The notes under the pieces: model-generated | Database searches by the model: none | The model's input: the letters and a program-made list of their open reading frames with translations, nothing else | What the model was told of the DNA's origin: nothing | From: Verrucomicrobiaceae bacterium | GTDB lineage: Bacteria; Verrucomicrobiota; Verrucomicrobiia; Verrucomicrobiales; Verrucomicrobiaceae | Length of the DNA: 64,000 nt | Assembly: GCA_947466075.1 (NCBI GenBank) | Contig: CANIBP010000032.1 | Coordinates: 1 to 64,000 of the forward strand | Reading direction: 5' to 3' | Made by a program: the position numbers and the translations under genes | Part shown: positions 44,203 through 53,600 of the stretch, piece after piece | How positions within the stretch are numbered: the first letter of the stretch is position 1 | Layout: each line of letters begins with the position of its first letter

Positions 44203-45732
44203 TTATTTCCAGGAGGCTTTGAAGTCTTCGAGGCCGGATTTGATGTCGGCTTCGACGTTGTCGAGGGTCTTCTCGTTGGCGAGCTTGTCGAGGACAGCGG
44301 CTTTGCGTGTGGTGAAGTATTCTTCGAGTTTGGCCTGGCATTCCTTGATGCGATCCACGGCCACATTGTCAAAGTAACCCTTCTGCATGGCGTAAAGGCT
44401 GACGACCATGATGGCGAGGCTCTTTGGCTGATACTGCTGCTGCTTGAAGAGCTCCACGATGCGAGCACCGCGATCGAGCTTGGCCTTGGTGCCAGCGTCG
44501 AGGTCGGAACCGAACTGCGCGAAGGCAGCGAGTTCGCGGAACTGCGCGAGATCGAGTTTCGTGGTGCCGGAGACTTTCTTGATGGCTTTCGTTTGTGCAG
44601 CGGAACCCACACGAGAAACGGAAAGACCGACGGAGATGGCAGGACGGATGCCTTGATAGAACAAGTCGGTTTCAAGGAAGATCTGACCATCGGTGATGGA
44701 GATCACGTTCGTCGGGATGTAAGCGGAAACGTCGCCGGCTTGCGTCTCGATGATCGGCAGAGCGGTCATGGAACCACCGCCGTAGTTGTCACCGACGCGG
44801 CAGGAACGCTCAAGGAGACGGGAGTGGAGATAGAACACGTCACCAGGATAGGCTTCACGACCGGAAGGGCGCTTCAAGATGAGGGAAACCTGACGATAGG
44901 CCACGGCCTGCTTGGAAAGGTCATCAAAGACGATCAGCACGTCCTGGCCTTGGTCCATGAACCACTCGCCAATGGCGCAACCGGTGTAAGGCGCGAGGTA
45001 TTGATTCACCGCCGAGTCAGAAGCGGAGGCGCTGACGATGGTGGTGTATTCCATGGCACCAGCGTCTTCGAGAGTCTTGACGACGCGGGCAACGTTGGAC
45101 TGCTTCTGGCCGATGGCGACGTAGATGCAATAGAGAGGCTTGTGACCGGCGAGCTTGCCCTGTTCAGCGGCTTTGTTCTGCTGCGCTTGGGAAATGATGG
45201 TGTCCACCGCGATGGTGGTCTTGCCGGTGGAGCGGTCACCGATGATCAACTCACGCTGACCACGGCCAATCGGGATCATGGCGTCGATGCTCATGATGCC
45301 GGTCTGCACGGGAACGGAAACGGATTTACGGGCGATGATGCCAGGGGCGAGTTTTTCGACCGGATACTGCGCATCACCTTTGATGTCGCCTTTGCCGTCG
45401 ATGGCTTGACCGAGAGCGTTGACCACGCGGCCGAGGAGGCTCTTGCCGACAGGCACCGAGAGGAGGCGGCCGGTCGTTTTGACTTCGTCACCAGCTTTGA
45501 TGCCTTCACCGGAGCCGAGAAGCACGCAGCCGACTTCGGTTTCTTCAAGGTTGAGCGCGAGACCGAACGCACCCCCGGGGAACTCGATCATTTCGTTGAG
45601 CATGACATCGCTCAAGCCTTCAATCTTGGCGGCGCCGTCACCGATTTCACGGACGATGCCCACATTGGACTTCGTGACGGCGGTCTTGAGGCCGGCGATT
45701 TGGGATTCGATCTCCTGGAGGATGTTGCTCAT
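44203..45732 (-). CDS. atpA: ATP synthase F1 alpha subunit
   Basis: The 509-residue non-catalytic nucleotide-binding subunit with Walker A GDRSTGKTTI and the signature PAISVGLSVSRVGSAAQ. The N-terminus (MSNILQEIESQIAGLKTAVT) is the segment that binds the delta subunit. The delta protein of this operon is short, so this contact may differ from the standard one. Confidence 0.98.
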   Translation of the reverse strand: MSNILQEIESQIAGLKTAVTKSNVGIVREIGDGAAKIEGLSDVMLNEMIEFPGGAFGLALNLEETEVGCVLLGSGEGIKAGDEVKTTGRLLSVPVGKSLLGRVVNALGQAIDGKGDIKGDAQYPVEKLAPGIIARKSVSVPVQTGIMSIDAMIPIGRGQRELIIGDRSTGKTTIAVDTIISQAQQNKAAEQGKLAGHKPLYCIYVAIGQKQSNVARVVKTLEDAGAMEYTTIVSASASDSAVNQYLAPYTGCAIGEWFMDQGQDVLIVFDDLSKQAVAYRQVSLILKRPSGREAYPGDVFYLHSRLLERSCRVGDNYGGGSMTALPIIETQAGDVSAYIPTNVISITDGQIFLETDLFYQGIRPAISVGLSVSRVGSAAQTKAIKKVSGTTKLDLAQFRELAAFAQFGSDLDAGTKAKLDRGARIVELFKQQQYQPKSLAIMVVSLYAMQKGYFDNVAVDRIKECQAKLEEYFTTRKAAVLDKLANEKTLDNVEADIKSGLEDFKASWK

Positions 45733-45774
45733 GGTATTGCGGGGTAGAAAAAACTGAAGGCTGAGGGCAGAAGG

Positions 45775-46170
45775 TTAGGAAAGAGAGGCTTTGAGGGCTT
45801 CGAGACGGGCTTTGACACTGCCGTCCCACACGTCAGAGCCCACTTTGACTCGGATGCCACCGAGAAGGTCGGGATTGACGCTGAATTCGAGACTGAGAGT
45901 GCGGTTGTATTTCTTCGAGAGGCTGGCTTGCAGTTCGGACTGCGTGGCGGGCGTCAAAGCGGTGGCGCTTTCGACCAGTGCACGCTGACGATCGACTTCG
46001 TTCGCCACAAGACGGGAAAAGGCATCCAAGATGCCGATGTAGCCACGGGGCTTACCCTTGGCGACGCCGGAGACCACCGTGCGCACGCGTGACTCGTCGA
46101 GCTTCCCGCCAGCGATGCAGGCGCGGAAGAGCTGGCGAGAGGTGCGGCGGGCTTCCTTGGAGATCTTCAT
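45775..46170 (-). CDS. atpH: ATP synthase F1 delta subunit, short form
   Basis: A delta (OSCP-like) stator subunit of only 131 residues, against about 175-185 usually. The C-terminal part is recognisable (SLEFSVNPDLLGGIRVKVGS, then DGSVKARLEALKASL), while the N-terminal six-helix domain that binds alpha appears reduced. It lies between atpF and atpA in the standard place, and I see no frameshift upstream. The gap to atpF is 24 bp, so it is not an internal start of a longer frame. Confidence 0.93.
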   Translation of the reverse strand: MKISKEARRTSRQLFRACIAGGKLDESRVRTVVSGVAKGKPRGYIGILDAFSRLVANEVDRQRALVESATALTPATQSELQASLSKKYNRTLSLEFSVNPDLLGGIRVKVGSDVWDGSVKARLEALKASLS

Positions 46171-46194
46171 GGTGGCGAGGAGCGGCGGGAAAAA

Positions 46195-46734
46195 TTAAGC
46201 GGAAACTTGAGCAGCTGTTTCTTGATTGATGCGGCTCTGGTCGTCGGTGTTGAGCACCTTGCCAGTGACGCGGCTGGTAGCATCAGAAACCATGCGACCG
46301 AACTCACGCTTGAGTTGGGACATGAGCTGCTCCTGTTCGAGCTGTGCGGCTTCACGTGCCTTGGCGATGATGGAATTGGCACTGGCGACAGCATCCTGCT
46401 GGCGACGGTCTTGGAGGGCCTTGGCGGCTTCATCCGCTTCCTTCACCACGCGAGCTGCATCAGCCTCCGCTTTGTCGATAATGGCCTGGGAGTTCTTCGC
46501 GGCGTCCGCAGCGTCCTTGGAGATTTTTTCGAGCTTTGCTTCGCCATCGGCGATGCGCTGACGACGCTGCTCCAGCATCCCAAGGATCGGGCCGAAAGCG
46601 TATTTTTTGAGGATCATGAAGACGATCCAGAAGATAATCACCTGGGCGAAAAACTTCGACCACGCTAGGCCGAATTGACCAACAAACGCATCGATGGCAC
46701 CGGAAGCAATGATGGTGGGCGTGGTGAGAGTCAT
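46195..46734 (-). CDS. atpF: ATP synthase F0 b subunit
   Basis: A 179-residue peripheral-stalk subunit: one N-terminal membrane helix (about 23-44, FFAQVIIFWIVFMILKKYAFGPI) followed by a long charged helix (EQRRQRIADGEAKLEKISKDA to the end) that dimerises. Start at 46734 (MTLTTPTIIASGAID) is chosen. An in-frame ATG at 46821 would add 29 unlikely residues and nearly touch atpE. Confidence 0.95.
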   Translation of the reverse strand: MTLTTPTIIASGAIDAFVGQFGLAWSKFFAQVIIFWIVFMILKKYAFGPILGMLEQRRQRIADGEAKLEKISKDAADAAKNSQAIIDKAEADAARVVKEADEAAKALQDRRQQDAVASANSIIAKAREAAQLEQEQLMSQLKREFGRMVSDATSRVTGKVLNTDDQSRINQETAAQVSA

Positions 46735-46827
46735 AAGAGGCGCGGTAATGAACAGATGAAAATACTGAATTGAGGGGCGAGAACAAAGGGCGGCGGATCG
46801 CGAGATGCGATCCGTCGCCAAGGAAAG

Positions 46828-47076
46828 TTACTTGATACCGCCAAGGTAGGCGATAATGCCAAGGCCTTCAGCGAGGGCCATGCCGATAATGCTAAGGGTC
46901 AGGATGTTGCCGAAAGCGCCGGGGTTGCGGCCTACGGCTTCCACGGCCTTCGAGCCGATAAGACCGACTCCGATTGCAGCGCCAGCGCCACCGAGACCAC
47001 CGGTCATGCCGAGAGAAGCGGCGGTTTGAACCTGAGCGGCTCCTTCAGCAGCCATTGAGATGAGTTCCATTGTCAT
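46828..47076 (-). CDS. atpE: ATP synthase F0 c subunit (rotor ring)
   Basis: An 82-residue two-helix proteolipid with the Gly/Ala-rich first helix (GGLGGAGAAIGVGLIGSKAV), polar loop with RNPGA, and the ion-binding glutamate in GMALAEGLGIIAYLGG. The residues next to the Glu and in helix 1 lack the Gln and Ser/Thr of sodium-type rings, so proton coupling is inferred. Confidence 0.96.
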   Translation of the reverse strand: MTMELISMAAEGAAQVQTAASLGMTGGLGGAGAAIGVGLIGSKAVEAVGRNPGAFGNILTLSIIGMALAEGLGIIAYLGGIK

Positions 47077-47152
47077 AGTGTGTTAGTCGTATTTGGTTTG
47101 TTGTGTCGCCAGCGTCCACGCGTTGCGCATGGTCCCGCGAGCAAATTCGAGA

Positions 47153-48037
47153 TTAATGATGCTCATCCTCATGACCGTGATCGTCATGGGTGGTGGAAAG
47201 TTGGATGTAAACGGAGCAGAGTAGCGTGAAAACGATCGCCTGGAGCAGGCCTACGAGCAGTTCCATGAAGTAGAACGGCAGGGGGAGAATGATGCTGCCC
47301 AAGAAGCTGCCAATCGCTCCAGTTCCATTCATCATGTCGCTCATCGCATGAATCACATTCTCGCCTGCGAAGATGTTGCCAAATAAGCGGATGGAGAGCG
47401 TGACGGGGCGGATGATGATGGACACCACTTCGATGACACCCACAAAAAGGAACACTACAGCCACCACCATGCCCATGATTCCTTTAAGACCACCCTTGGG
47501 ACCGAAGGTGTGAACGATAAATCCCCAAACACCGATTTCCTTGATCGTGAGAAACAGCCAAACAAGGAAAGAGGAAACTGCGATGCCAATGGTGGCATTA
47601 AGGTCTGCTGTAGGCGGGCGGAGCAGCGGTTCGTGAGCCGCATCAATGGACAGAAACCCCGTTCCTTTTCCCCAGCCGATGGTGCCGACGCCGGGCAGCA
47701 GGCCGAACCAGTTTGAGACGAGGATGTAGATGAAGAGAGTGCCGAGGAGCGGGAAGGCCAGCTTAGCCTGCTTCTCACCGACAATGCCGACGACCTGATT
47801 GTAAAGAAACTCAACGATGAATTCGAGGAAGTTCTGCGCCTTGTGCGGCACCAGCGTCATGTTCTTCGTCGCTTTGCGCGAGAACCACAGAACGATGCAG
47901 AGAACGACCAGCGCCACTAGCACCGAATTGGTCAGGAAACCGAGGGTGCTACTCTCTTCAAACAAGCCTGACGCGTAGCTGTGCACGTTGGCAAGCAGCG
48001 GCGAAAAGGAGGCTGGTTGAGGAAGTAAGATCGACAT
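47153..48037 (-). CDS. atpB: ATP synthase F0 a subunit
   Basis: A 294-residue membrane subunit forming the proton half-channels. The essential arginine is in SIRLFGNIFAGENVIH, and about six hydrophobic helices are visible. A His/Asp/Glu-rich C-terminus (DDHGHEDEHH) is present. Start at 48037 (MSILLPQPASF) is preferred to ATG 48124. It heads the operon, and no atpI precedes it. A CRP/FNR-type palindrome lies about 95 bp upstream. Confidence 0.96.
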   Translation of the reverse strand: MSILLPQPASFSPLLANVHSYASGLFEESSTLGFLTNSVLVALVVLCIVLWFSRKATKNMTLVPHKAQNFLEFIVEFLYNQVVGIVGEKQAKLAFPLLGTLFIYILVSNWFGLLPGVGTIGWGKGTGFLSIDAAHEPLLRPPTADLNATIGIAVSSFLVWLFLTIKEIGVWGFIVHTFGPKGGLKGIMGMVVAVVFLFVGVIEVVSIIIRPVTLSIRLFGNIFAGENVIHAMSDMMNGTGAIGSFLGSIILPLPFYFMELLVGLLQAIVFTLLCSVYIQLSTTHDDHGHEDEHH

Positions 48038-48130
48038 GTGAGTAGGGTCTGCCCGGGGGGAGAGAGGTAGGGTCTGGCCGGGATGGCGGGCGCTTTTTCT
48101 AGCCACATGAAGGAGGTCAGGCAAGCCCTA

Positions 48131-48150
48131 TTTGTGAAAAATTTCACAAA
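48131..48150. promoter_or_regulatory. CRP/FNR-type palindrome between atpB and sulfatase
   Basis: TTTGTGAAAAATTTCACAAA is a 9-bp perfect inverted repeat with a 2-nt centre and contains TGTGA-N6-TCACA, the consensus half-sites of CRP-family regulators. It is 94 bp from atpB and 89 bp from the divergent sulfatase start, so it could serve either. Confidence 0.6.
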
Positions 48151-48238
48151 GTCCCGGAGTCGGCGGTTTTGCGGTTTGGAGCGTCACCGTGTTTTGCCTT
48201 CTCTCGACATCTTCTCTGCCCCGTGCGAGCGTAGTTTA

Positions 48239-50239
48239 ATGTTGTCTGTTTCTCGTCTCATCTGCATCGTCCTCGCATTGGCTGTTACCGCCAATGCCGC
48301 GACGAAGTCTAAGCCGCGCACTGTCTCTGCGGCTGGTAAAGCGAATGTACTATTCATCATCGCGGATGATTTACGCGACTACATCGGCTGGATGGATGGG
48401 CATCCGCAAGCAGTGACTCCAAATATGGATCGCTTGGCGAAGATGGGCATGCGCTTCACGAATGCGCACTGCAACTATGCTTTGTGCAATCCTTCACGGA
48501 CGAGTTTGTTTTCTGGCATGCTACCGTCATCGAGTGGGGTGTTTGGCAACGAGCAGGACTGGCGACGCAGTGTGCAGATCGCTGGCAAGCCAACATTGCC
48601 GGAGTATTTCAAGGCACAGGGTTACACGACTGCCGCAGCGGGAAAAATCTTCCACGCGAATCATGGTGGACCGGAAGGGCGTCTCACCGGTTGGCATGGT
48701 GGTCGGCGTGGCTTTGAGCAGGATGCGGCGTGGGATCTGCGCTTTCCGAGTGCGGGCGTACAAATTCCTGGTCTTCCCGTTCACACCGGGCAGAACTTCA
48801 ATGGTCTCAACATCTGGCACTGGGACTGGGGTGGTATTCAAGTGGAGGACGACAAGACTGACGATGGTCAGATTGCCACCTTTGCCGCCGAATTTCTCAC
48901 GAAGAAACAGAAGCGACCGTTCTTCCTCGCCTTGGGGCTCTACCGTCCGCATTCGCCTTGGTATGTGCCACAGAAATACTTCGATGCGTTACCTCTCGAA
49001 TCGATCAAGCTGCCGGAGGTGAAGGCGGATGATCTAGATGATGTGCCTGCCATCGCGAAGTCGCATCTTAAAGAGGGCTATCATCAGAAGATCGTCGAAA
49101 AGAACCTCTGGAAGGACGCTGTGCGTGCTTATCTCGCCAACGTGGCGTTTTGTGATGCCATGCTTGGCCGCATCCTCGAAGCCGTGGAAAAAGGCCCAAA
49201 CGCGAAGAACACTATCATCGTCTTCACCTCCGATCACGGCTGGTATTTTGGCGAGAAACAGATGTGGCATAAAGGCAAACTGTGGGAGCCAACGACACGT
49301 GTTCCGCTGACGATTTATGCACCTGAACTGACAAAACCTGACTCCACATCATCGCAGCCTGTCGCCTTGATTGATCTGTATCCCACGCTCTGCGATCTCG
49401 TGAAACTGCCACTGCCGGAGCATCTCGACGGCAGCAGCTTGAAGCCGTTGCTGCTCGATCCGGCAGCGAAACGCGACAAACCTGCCGTGACCTGTATGGG
49501 CGGCGGCAAAAACGCCGGTTACGCGGCACGTGATGAGCGCTGGCGTTACATTCGCTACTCGGATGGCAGCGAGGAACTCTACGATCATCAAACCGATCCC
49601 AACGAATGGACGAATCTCGCCATGAAGGCTGAGCACGCGGCGGAAAAGACCCGCTTGGCCGCCTTTTTCCCGCAGGAGTTCAAAAGCGCCGTGCGCCCGG
49701 CTGCGGAGGTGGTTGTGGCTGCCAGTCCCGCTGGTTCCGCCGATTTGGTATTGAAAATTGGCGATGAAATCAGTGCGGCTGAAGCACCCAAATTGCAGGG
49801 CAGGGGAATCTTCATCAACGCCGCCTTCGAGTTCGATCCCACCATCGACCAAGACAGCACATTACTCACGCATGGTGATGAACAATCCGGCTATGCGCTG
49901 CATCTCCTCGCCGCCAGGCCGACGCTCACGGTCTTCGCGAATGGCAAGGAGGCAACCATTGCCGGCTCTCCTTTGGAAAAGGCCCGCATCAATATTCGTG
50001 CAATGATAGATCTCGGCGGTGTCATTTCGATTGCTGTTCCCGGACACAGTGAGGTGCTCGGGGTAGCTCCTTTTCATAAAGGTTTTCCGCAGGAACCGAA
50101 ATCAGGCATCGCAGCCGGGCAAAGTTTCGGCATTCTAAAGGCCTCCAAGTATCCCAACAGCACTCCGTTTGATGGCGTCGTCCATCGTTTGAATCTCACC
50201 ATTCTTCCTCCGCAGGATTTCATCGCCAAACCCAACTGA
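48239..50239 (+). CDS. Exported sulfatase, iduronate-sulfatase-like, with extra C-terminal domain
   Basis: A 666-residue sulfatase with a signal peptide (MLSVSRLICIVLALAVTANA), the metal site FIIADDLRDYIGW, the formylglycine site Cys83 in CNPSRTSLFSGM, and GYTTAAAGKIFHANHGG typical of iduronate-2-sulfatase-like members. The catalytic part ends near residue 480. About 185 further residues form a beta-rich domain (LKIGDEISAAEAPKLQGRG, ALHLLAARPTLTVFANGK) that may bind glycan. Start at 48239 follows from the signal peptide. queD begins one base after its stop. Confidence 0.92.
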   Translation: MLSVSRLICIVLALAVTANAATKSKPRTVSAAGKANVLFIIADDLRDYIGWMDGHPQAVTPNMDRLAKMGMRFTNAHCNYALCNPSRTSLFSGMLPSSSGVFGNEQDWRRSVQIAGKPTLPEYFKAQGYTTAAAGKIFHANHGGPEGRLTGWHGGRRGFEQDAAWDLRFPSAGVQIPGLPVHTGQNFNGLNIWHWDWGGIQVEDDKTDDGQIATFAAEFLTKKQKRPFFLALGLYRPHSPWYVPQKYFDALPLESIKLPEVKADDLDDVPAIAKSHLKEGYHQKIVEKNLWKDAVRAYLANVAFCDAMLGRILEAVEKGPNAKNTIIVFTSDHGWYFGEKQMWHKGKLWEPTTRVPLTIYAPELTKPDSTSSQPVALIDLYPTLCDLVKLPLPEHLDGSSLKPLLLDPAAKRDKPAVTCMGGGKNAGYAARDERWRYIRYSDGSEELYDHQTDPNEWTNLAMKAEHAAEKTRLAAFFPQEFKSAVRPAAEVVVAASPAGSADLVLKIGDEISAAEAPKLQGRGIFINAAFEFDPTIDQDSTLLTHGDEQSGYALHLLAARPTLTVFANGKEATIAGSPLEKARINIRAMIDLGGVISIAVPGHSEVLGVAPFHKGFPQEPKSGIAAGQSFGILKASKYPNSTPFDGVVHRLNLTILPPQDFIAKPN

Positions 50240-50240
50240 C

Positions 50241-50606
50241 ATGCGCGCCCGCATCATCAAAGACTTTCGTTTCGAAGCCGCCCAGACACTGCCGAATCTG
50301 CCCGGTGACCACAAATGCACCAAGATGCATGGACACTCCTTCAAACTGGAGATCGCAATCGAAGGCGAAGTCGATCCGAAGATTGGCTGGGTCTATGATC
50401 ACGCTGAAATCTCACGTGCGATGAAACCAATCATGGATCGCCTCGATCATTCCTATCTAAATGAGATCGAAGGCCTGGAGAATCCCACCATCGAATACAT
50501 GGCCGCCTGGCTCTGGAAGAAACTCGCGCCGCAACTCCCCGGGCTCTGCGAGATCGTGATCCACGAGACCCCGAATGCCCGCTGCATTTTCCGTGGTGAG
50601 TTCTGA
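50241..50606 (+). CDS. queD: 6-carboxytetrahydropterin synthase-like protein (QueD/PTPS family)
   Basis: A 121-residue PTPS-fold enzyme of the queuosine route. HKCTKMHGHSF carries catalytic Cys26 and zinc ligands His30 and His32, and LDHSYLN and IHETPNARC supply the other active-site residues. The first zinc ligand, His in the usual FEAAHxLP segment, is Gln15 here (FEAAQTLP), so zinc binding or specificity may differ. It starts one base after the sulfatase stop, probably as transcriptional read-through instead of functional linkage. Confidence 0.87.
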   Translation: MRARIIKDFRFEAAQTLPNLPGDHKCTKMHGHSFKLEIAIEGEVDPKIGWVYDHAEISRAMKPIMDRLDHSYLNEIEGLENPTIEYMAAWLWKKLAPQLPGLCEIVIHETPNARCIFRGEF

Positions 50607-50618
50607 CCGTAGAGTAAC

Positions 50619-50650
50619 CGTCCCGGTTGCTGCTTTTGGCAAGCGGGACG
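50619..50650. terminator. Bidirectional stem-loop terminator candidate
   Basis: CGTCCCGGTTGC pairs with GCAAGCGGGACG (one mismatch) around an 8-nt loop. It sits between the convergent queD and PEP-CTERM genes, 12 bp after one stop and 6 bp after the other. Confidence 0.6.
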
Positions 50651-50656
50651 CTTTCA

Positions 50657-53600
50657 CTACTTCCTGCGACGACGGCGGAGCGCGATGAAGGCAAGACCAA
50701 GACCAGCCAGCAATGCCCGTGAAGGCTCCGGTATCGCATCCACCTGTAGCGTGAGTGCTTTCGCGCCTATGTTGAAATGGGCGGTGAAAATCGGCGGTGT
50801 GGTGCCGAAGGCCAGTTTCGAGAGTGAGAGGCCTGAGACAGAGGCATAATTCATGAGTGTGTAGCTCGCACCGCTGTACATGCTGCCGGTGTCCGTGATA
50901 TCGAAAATGGCCGTGCCGCCGACGGTGAAGTTGAACGCACCGCCAATGTTCAATAGGTCGGAGATGCTGCCCAGTTCGAATGCGAAGCGTGAACCATCCA
51001 TGATGCTTAGGCTGCCGTCGATATTGAGCGTCCCAGGACTAAGGCCGGGAGCAATGGTGCCGCCAGTGGCGAGCGTGACATTTCCAACGCTACCGTTGCC
51101 GCCCAAAGTGCCGCCCGAGTTGACGATGACGCTGCCCGCGCCAGTAGCGCTGCCGCTGGTGTTGTTCACGTTGAGCGTCCCGTTGATTGTGGTGTCGCCG
51201 TTGTAAAAGCTTGCGCCCGAGAGGAGCACTTTGCCGGTGGATATGACCACGCTGTTGAAGTTAGAGAGCGATCCGGCGTAGCTAAAGGTGTTGCCGAGGC
51301 CAGGCGTGAAAGTGGCGGTGTTGGTGCCGCCCGCGCCACCATCGATGTCGCCAAGGATGGTGCCGCCAGTCACACTAAGTGTATTGTTACCAGCACCCAT
51401 GTCGATGGCTTTGCCGCTGCTGGAGCCGTTGATAGTGCCGGCGTTGTTGATGGTGTCGTTGTCGGCTCCTGTACGCACAGCGGCATTGGTGGAGCCTCCG
51501 CCTTGGAGCGTGGCACCCGCGTTGTTGTTGATCGTGACCGTGTACCCGCTGGCGGGGCCGCCGACGGCGATGGCGGAGTCGCTGTCGCCACGGATGAGTC
51601 CACCAGACTGGTTGGTGACGGTGGCGTTGGCATAAATGGCCTCGCGGGTGCCAGCAAGTGGTCCAGTGGTGATGTCATTGCCAAGGAGCGAGATACCGCG
51701 ACCCACGGCGTTCGTATTGCCGCTGGCGACGAGGCCCTCGATGGTGCCGGAGTTGATGATGGTACCGCCTCCGACCGAGAGGCCCTCACTTTGCGCAGGT
51801 GCGCCCACGATGGAGCTGAAAGCATTGATGGAACGAATGGTGCCGGTGTTGGTGAGGTTCACGAGGCCGTCCACATCCACGCCGTCACCGTCGCCAGTGA
51901 CACCGTTGCCGGTGATCAGGCCATGATTGATGACTGTGACGATTTCATTGGCGTTGATGCCGTCGATGTTGATGCCGGCTCCGTTGCTGCCTTTGATGGT
52001 GCCGCCGAGATTGTTGGTGATGCTCATCGTGTAGGCGCCGCTGCCAGTGATGTTGCCGCCGGTGATGCCGTGACGTGCGCCATCAATGGCCCCCGTAACC
52101 GTGCCGCCACCAGCGCCGGCGGCGTTGGTGATGGTGATGCCGGTATTGGTCTGCGCGTCGATGCCATCGCTGCCGCTGCCGATGCTGGTCGTGGATTTGA
52201 TCAAACCATCGTTGTTCACGACCCCATTCACACCGGGACGCACCGCATCGGCCTCGCTCGCCTGCATCACCCCCGTGGCGTAGTTGTTGATGATGTTGCT
52301 GCCAGTGGTGATGGGGTTGAAATCAACCGCCTGGGAGCCGCCTGCGGACGCATTGAGGGAGGTGAGTGTGCCGTAGTTGTTCAGCGTGATGCCGCCGACT
52401 CCAGAGCGTACCGCGTCAGCGTCAGCGGTCTGGATCAAAGCAGTGGCGTTCGTGCTGCTGCCGTTGGTGATGACGACACCGCTGGTGCCAGTGTTGAGGA
52501 CGCCGCGTCCGGTGCCGGTTTGGTTGATGGTGCCAAGATTGGTGAGCGTGGTGTTGCTGCCACCCGTGGTCGCTGCCACCGCAGCGCCAGCGACGGTGAG
52601 AGTTCCATTCACCGTGGTGGCGGCATTAGCATTCAAGATCGTGCCGCCAGTCGCTGTCACGGTGCCATTCACAGCGTTGCTGGTGCTGCTGAAGGTTGTG
52701 GCGCCCGTCAGTGTGAGGCCGGAGCCATCAATCGTGCCGCTGGTCACGGAAGTGGTGCCATTCACTGTGCCTGCCCCGGCGAGGGTGGCTCCGCTGCTCA
52801 CTGTCATGTTGCCGCTGCCTGCAGAACTGCCGCTGGCGATTGAAAGCGTGCCGCTGCTGACGGTGGTGCCGCCGGAGTAGGTGTTGTTAGCGCTGGTGAG
52901 GACGAGTGTGCCCGCGCCGTCCTTCGTCAAGGCACGTGCGCCGCCGGTCTCGCTGATCGCGCCATTCGTCGTGAGGATTTTGCTGGTGTCAATGGTCCAG
53001 CTTTGCGAGGCTTCAAGGACCGTGGGTGCATTGATCGTCGCTGAATTGTTTGCCGTGGCGCCGCCGACGAGTGTGAGTGTGTTTGTCCCGCCCGAGGTGC
53101 CAATCGTGTAAGGTGAACTGACCGCCGCGAGGGTGATCGTGCCGCCGACGCGCACATTGCCGCCAAGTGTGATCGTGCCGCCAGTGCCACCGCTACCCAC
53201 GGTGAGGTTGTTTGTTGCCGTATTGTCCCAGGTCATCGCCGCCGAGGTGCCTGTGTTGTAAAAATTCGACGACCCGTTTGTCCATGTGCCAACTCCGTCT
53301 GTGCTCGATGTGGGGGCAAGGCCGCCAAGACTCCAGGTGAGGTTGCCGCTGCCGCCCAGACTGGCGACGGTGAGCACGGTGGATGTCGAACCGGTCGCGA
53401 GACTGTAAGTATAGCCGCCGGGCGTCGAGCCAAGAGCGAAAGCGCCGCTGCCCGCGAGTGAGGTGTAGCCGGAAAGCAGTGTGTAATTGCCCGCCGTGAA
53501 GCCAGAGCCCGCCAGATTGATCGTTTCGGTGCCAGTGCCGAGGGTGAGGGCACCGGTGGTGTTGATCTTGTCGTAATTGGATGAGCCAAGCAGGTCAAAG

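Noticed and set aside
46828..47076. A sodium-type ATP synthase rotor ring
   Set aside because: The c subunit lacks the Gln in helix 1 and the Ser/Thr after the binding Glu that mark sodium-type rings.
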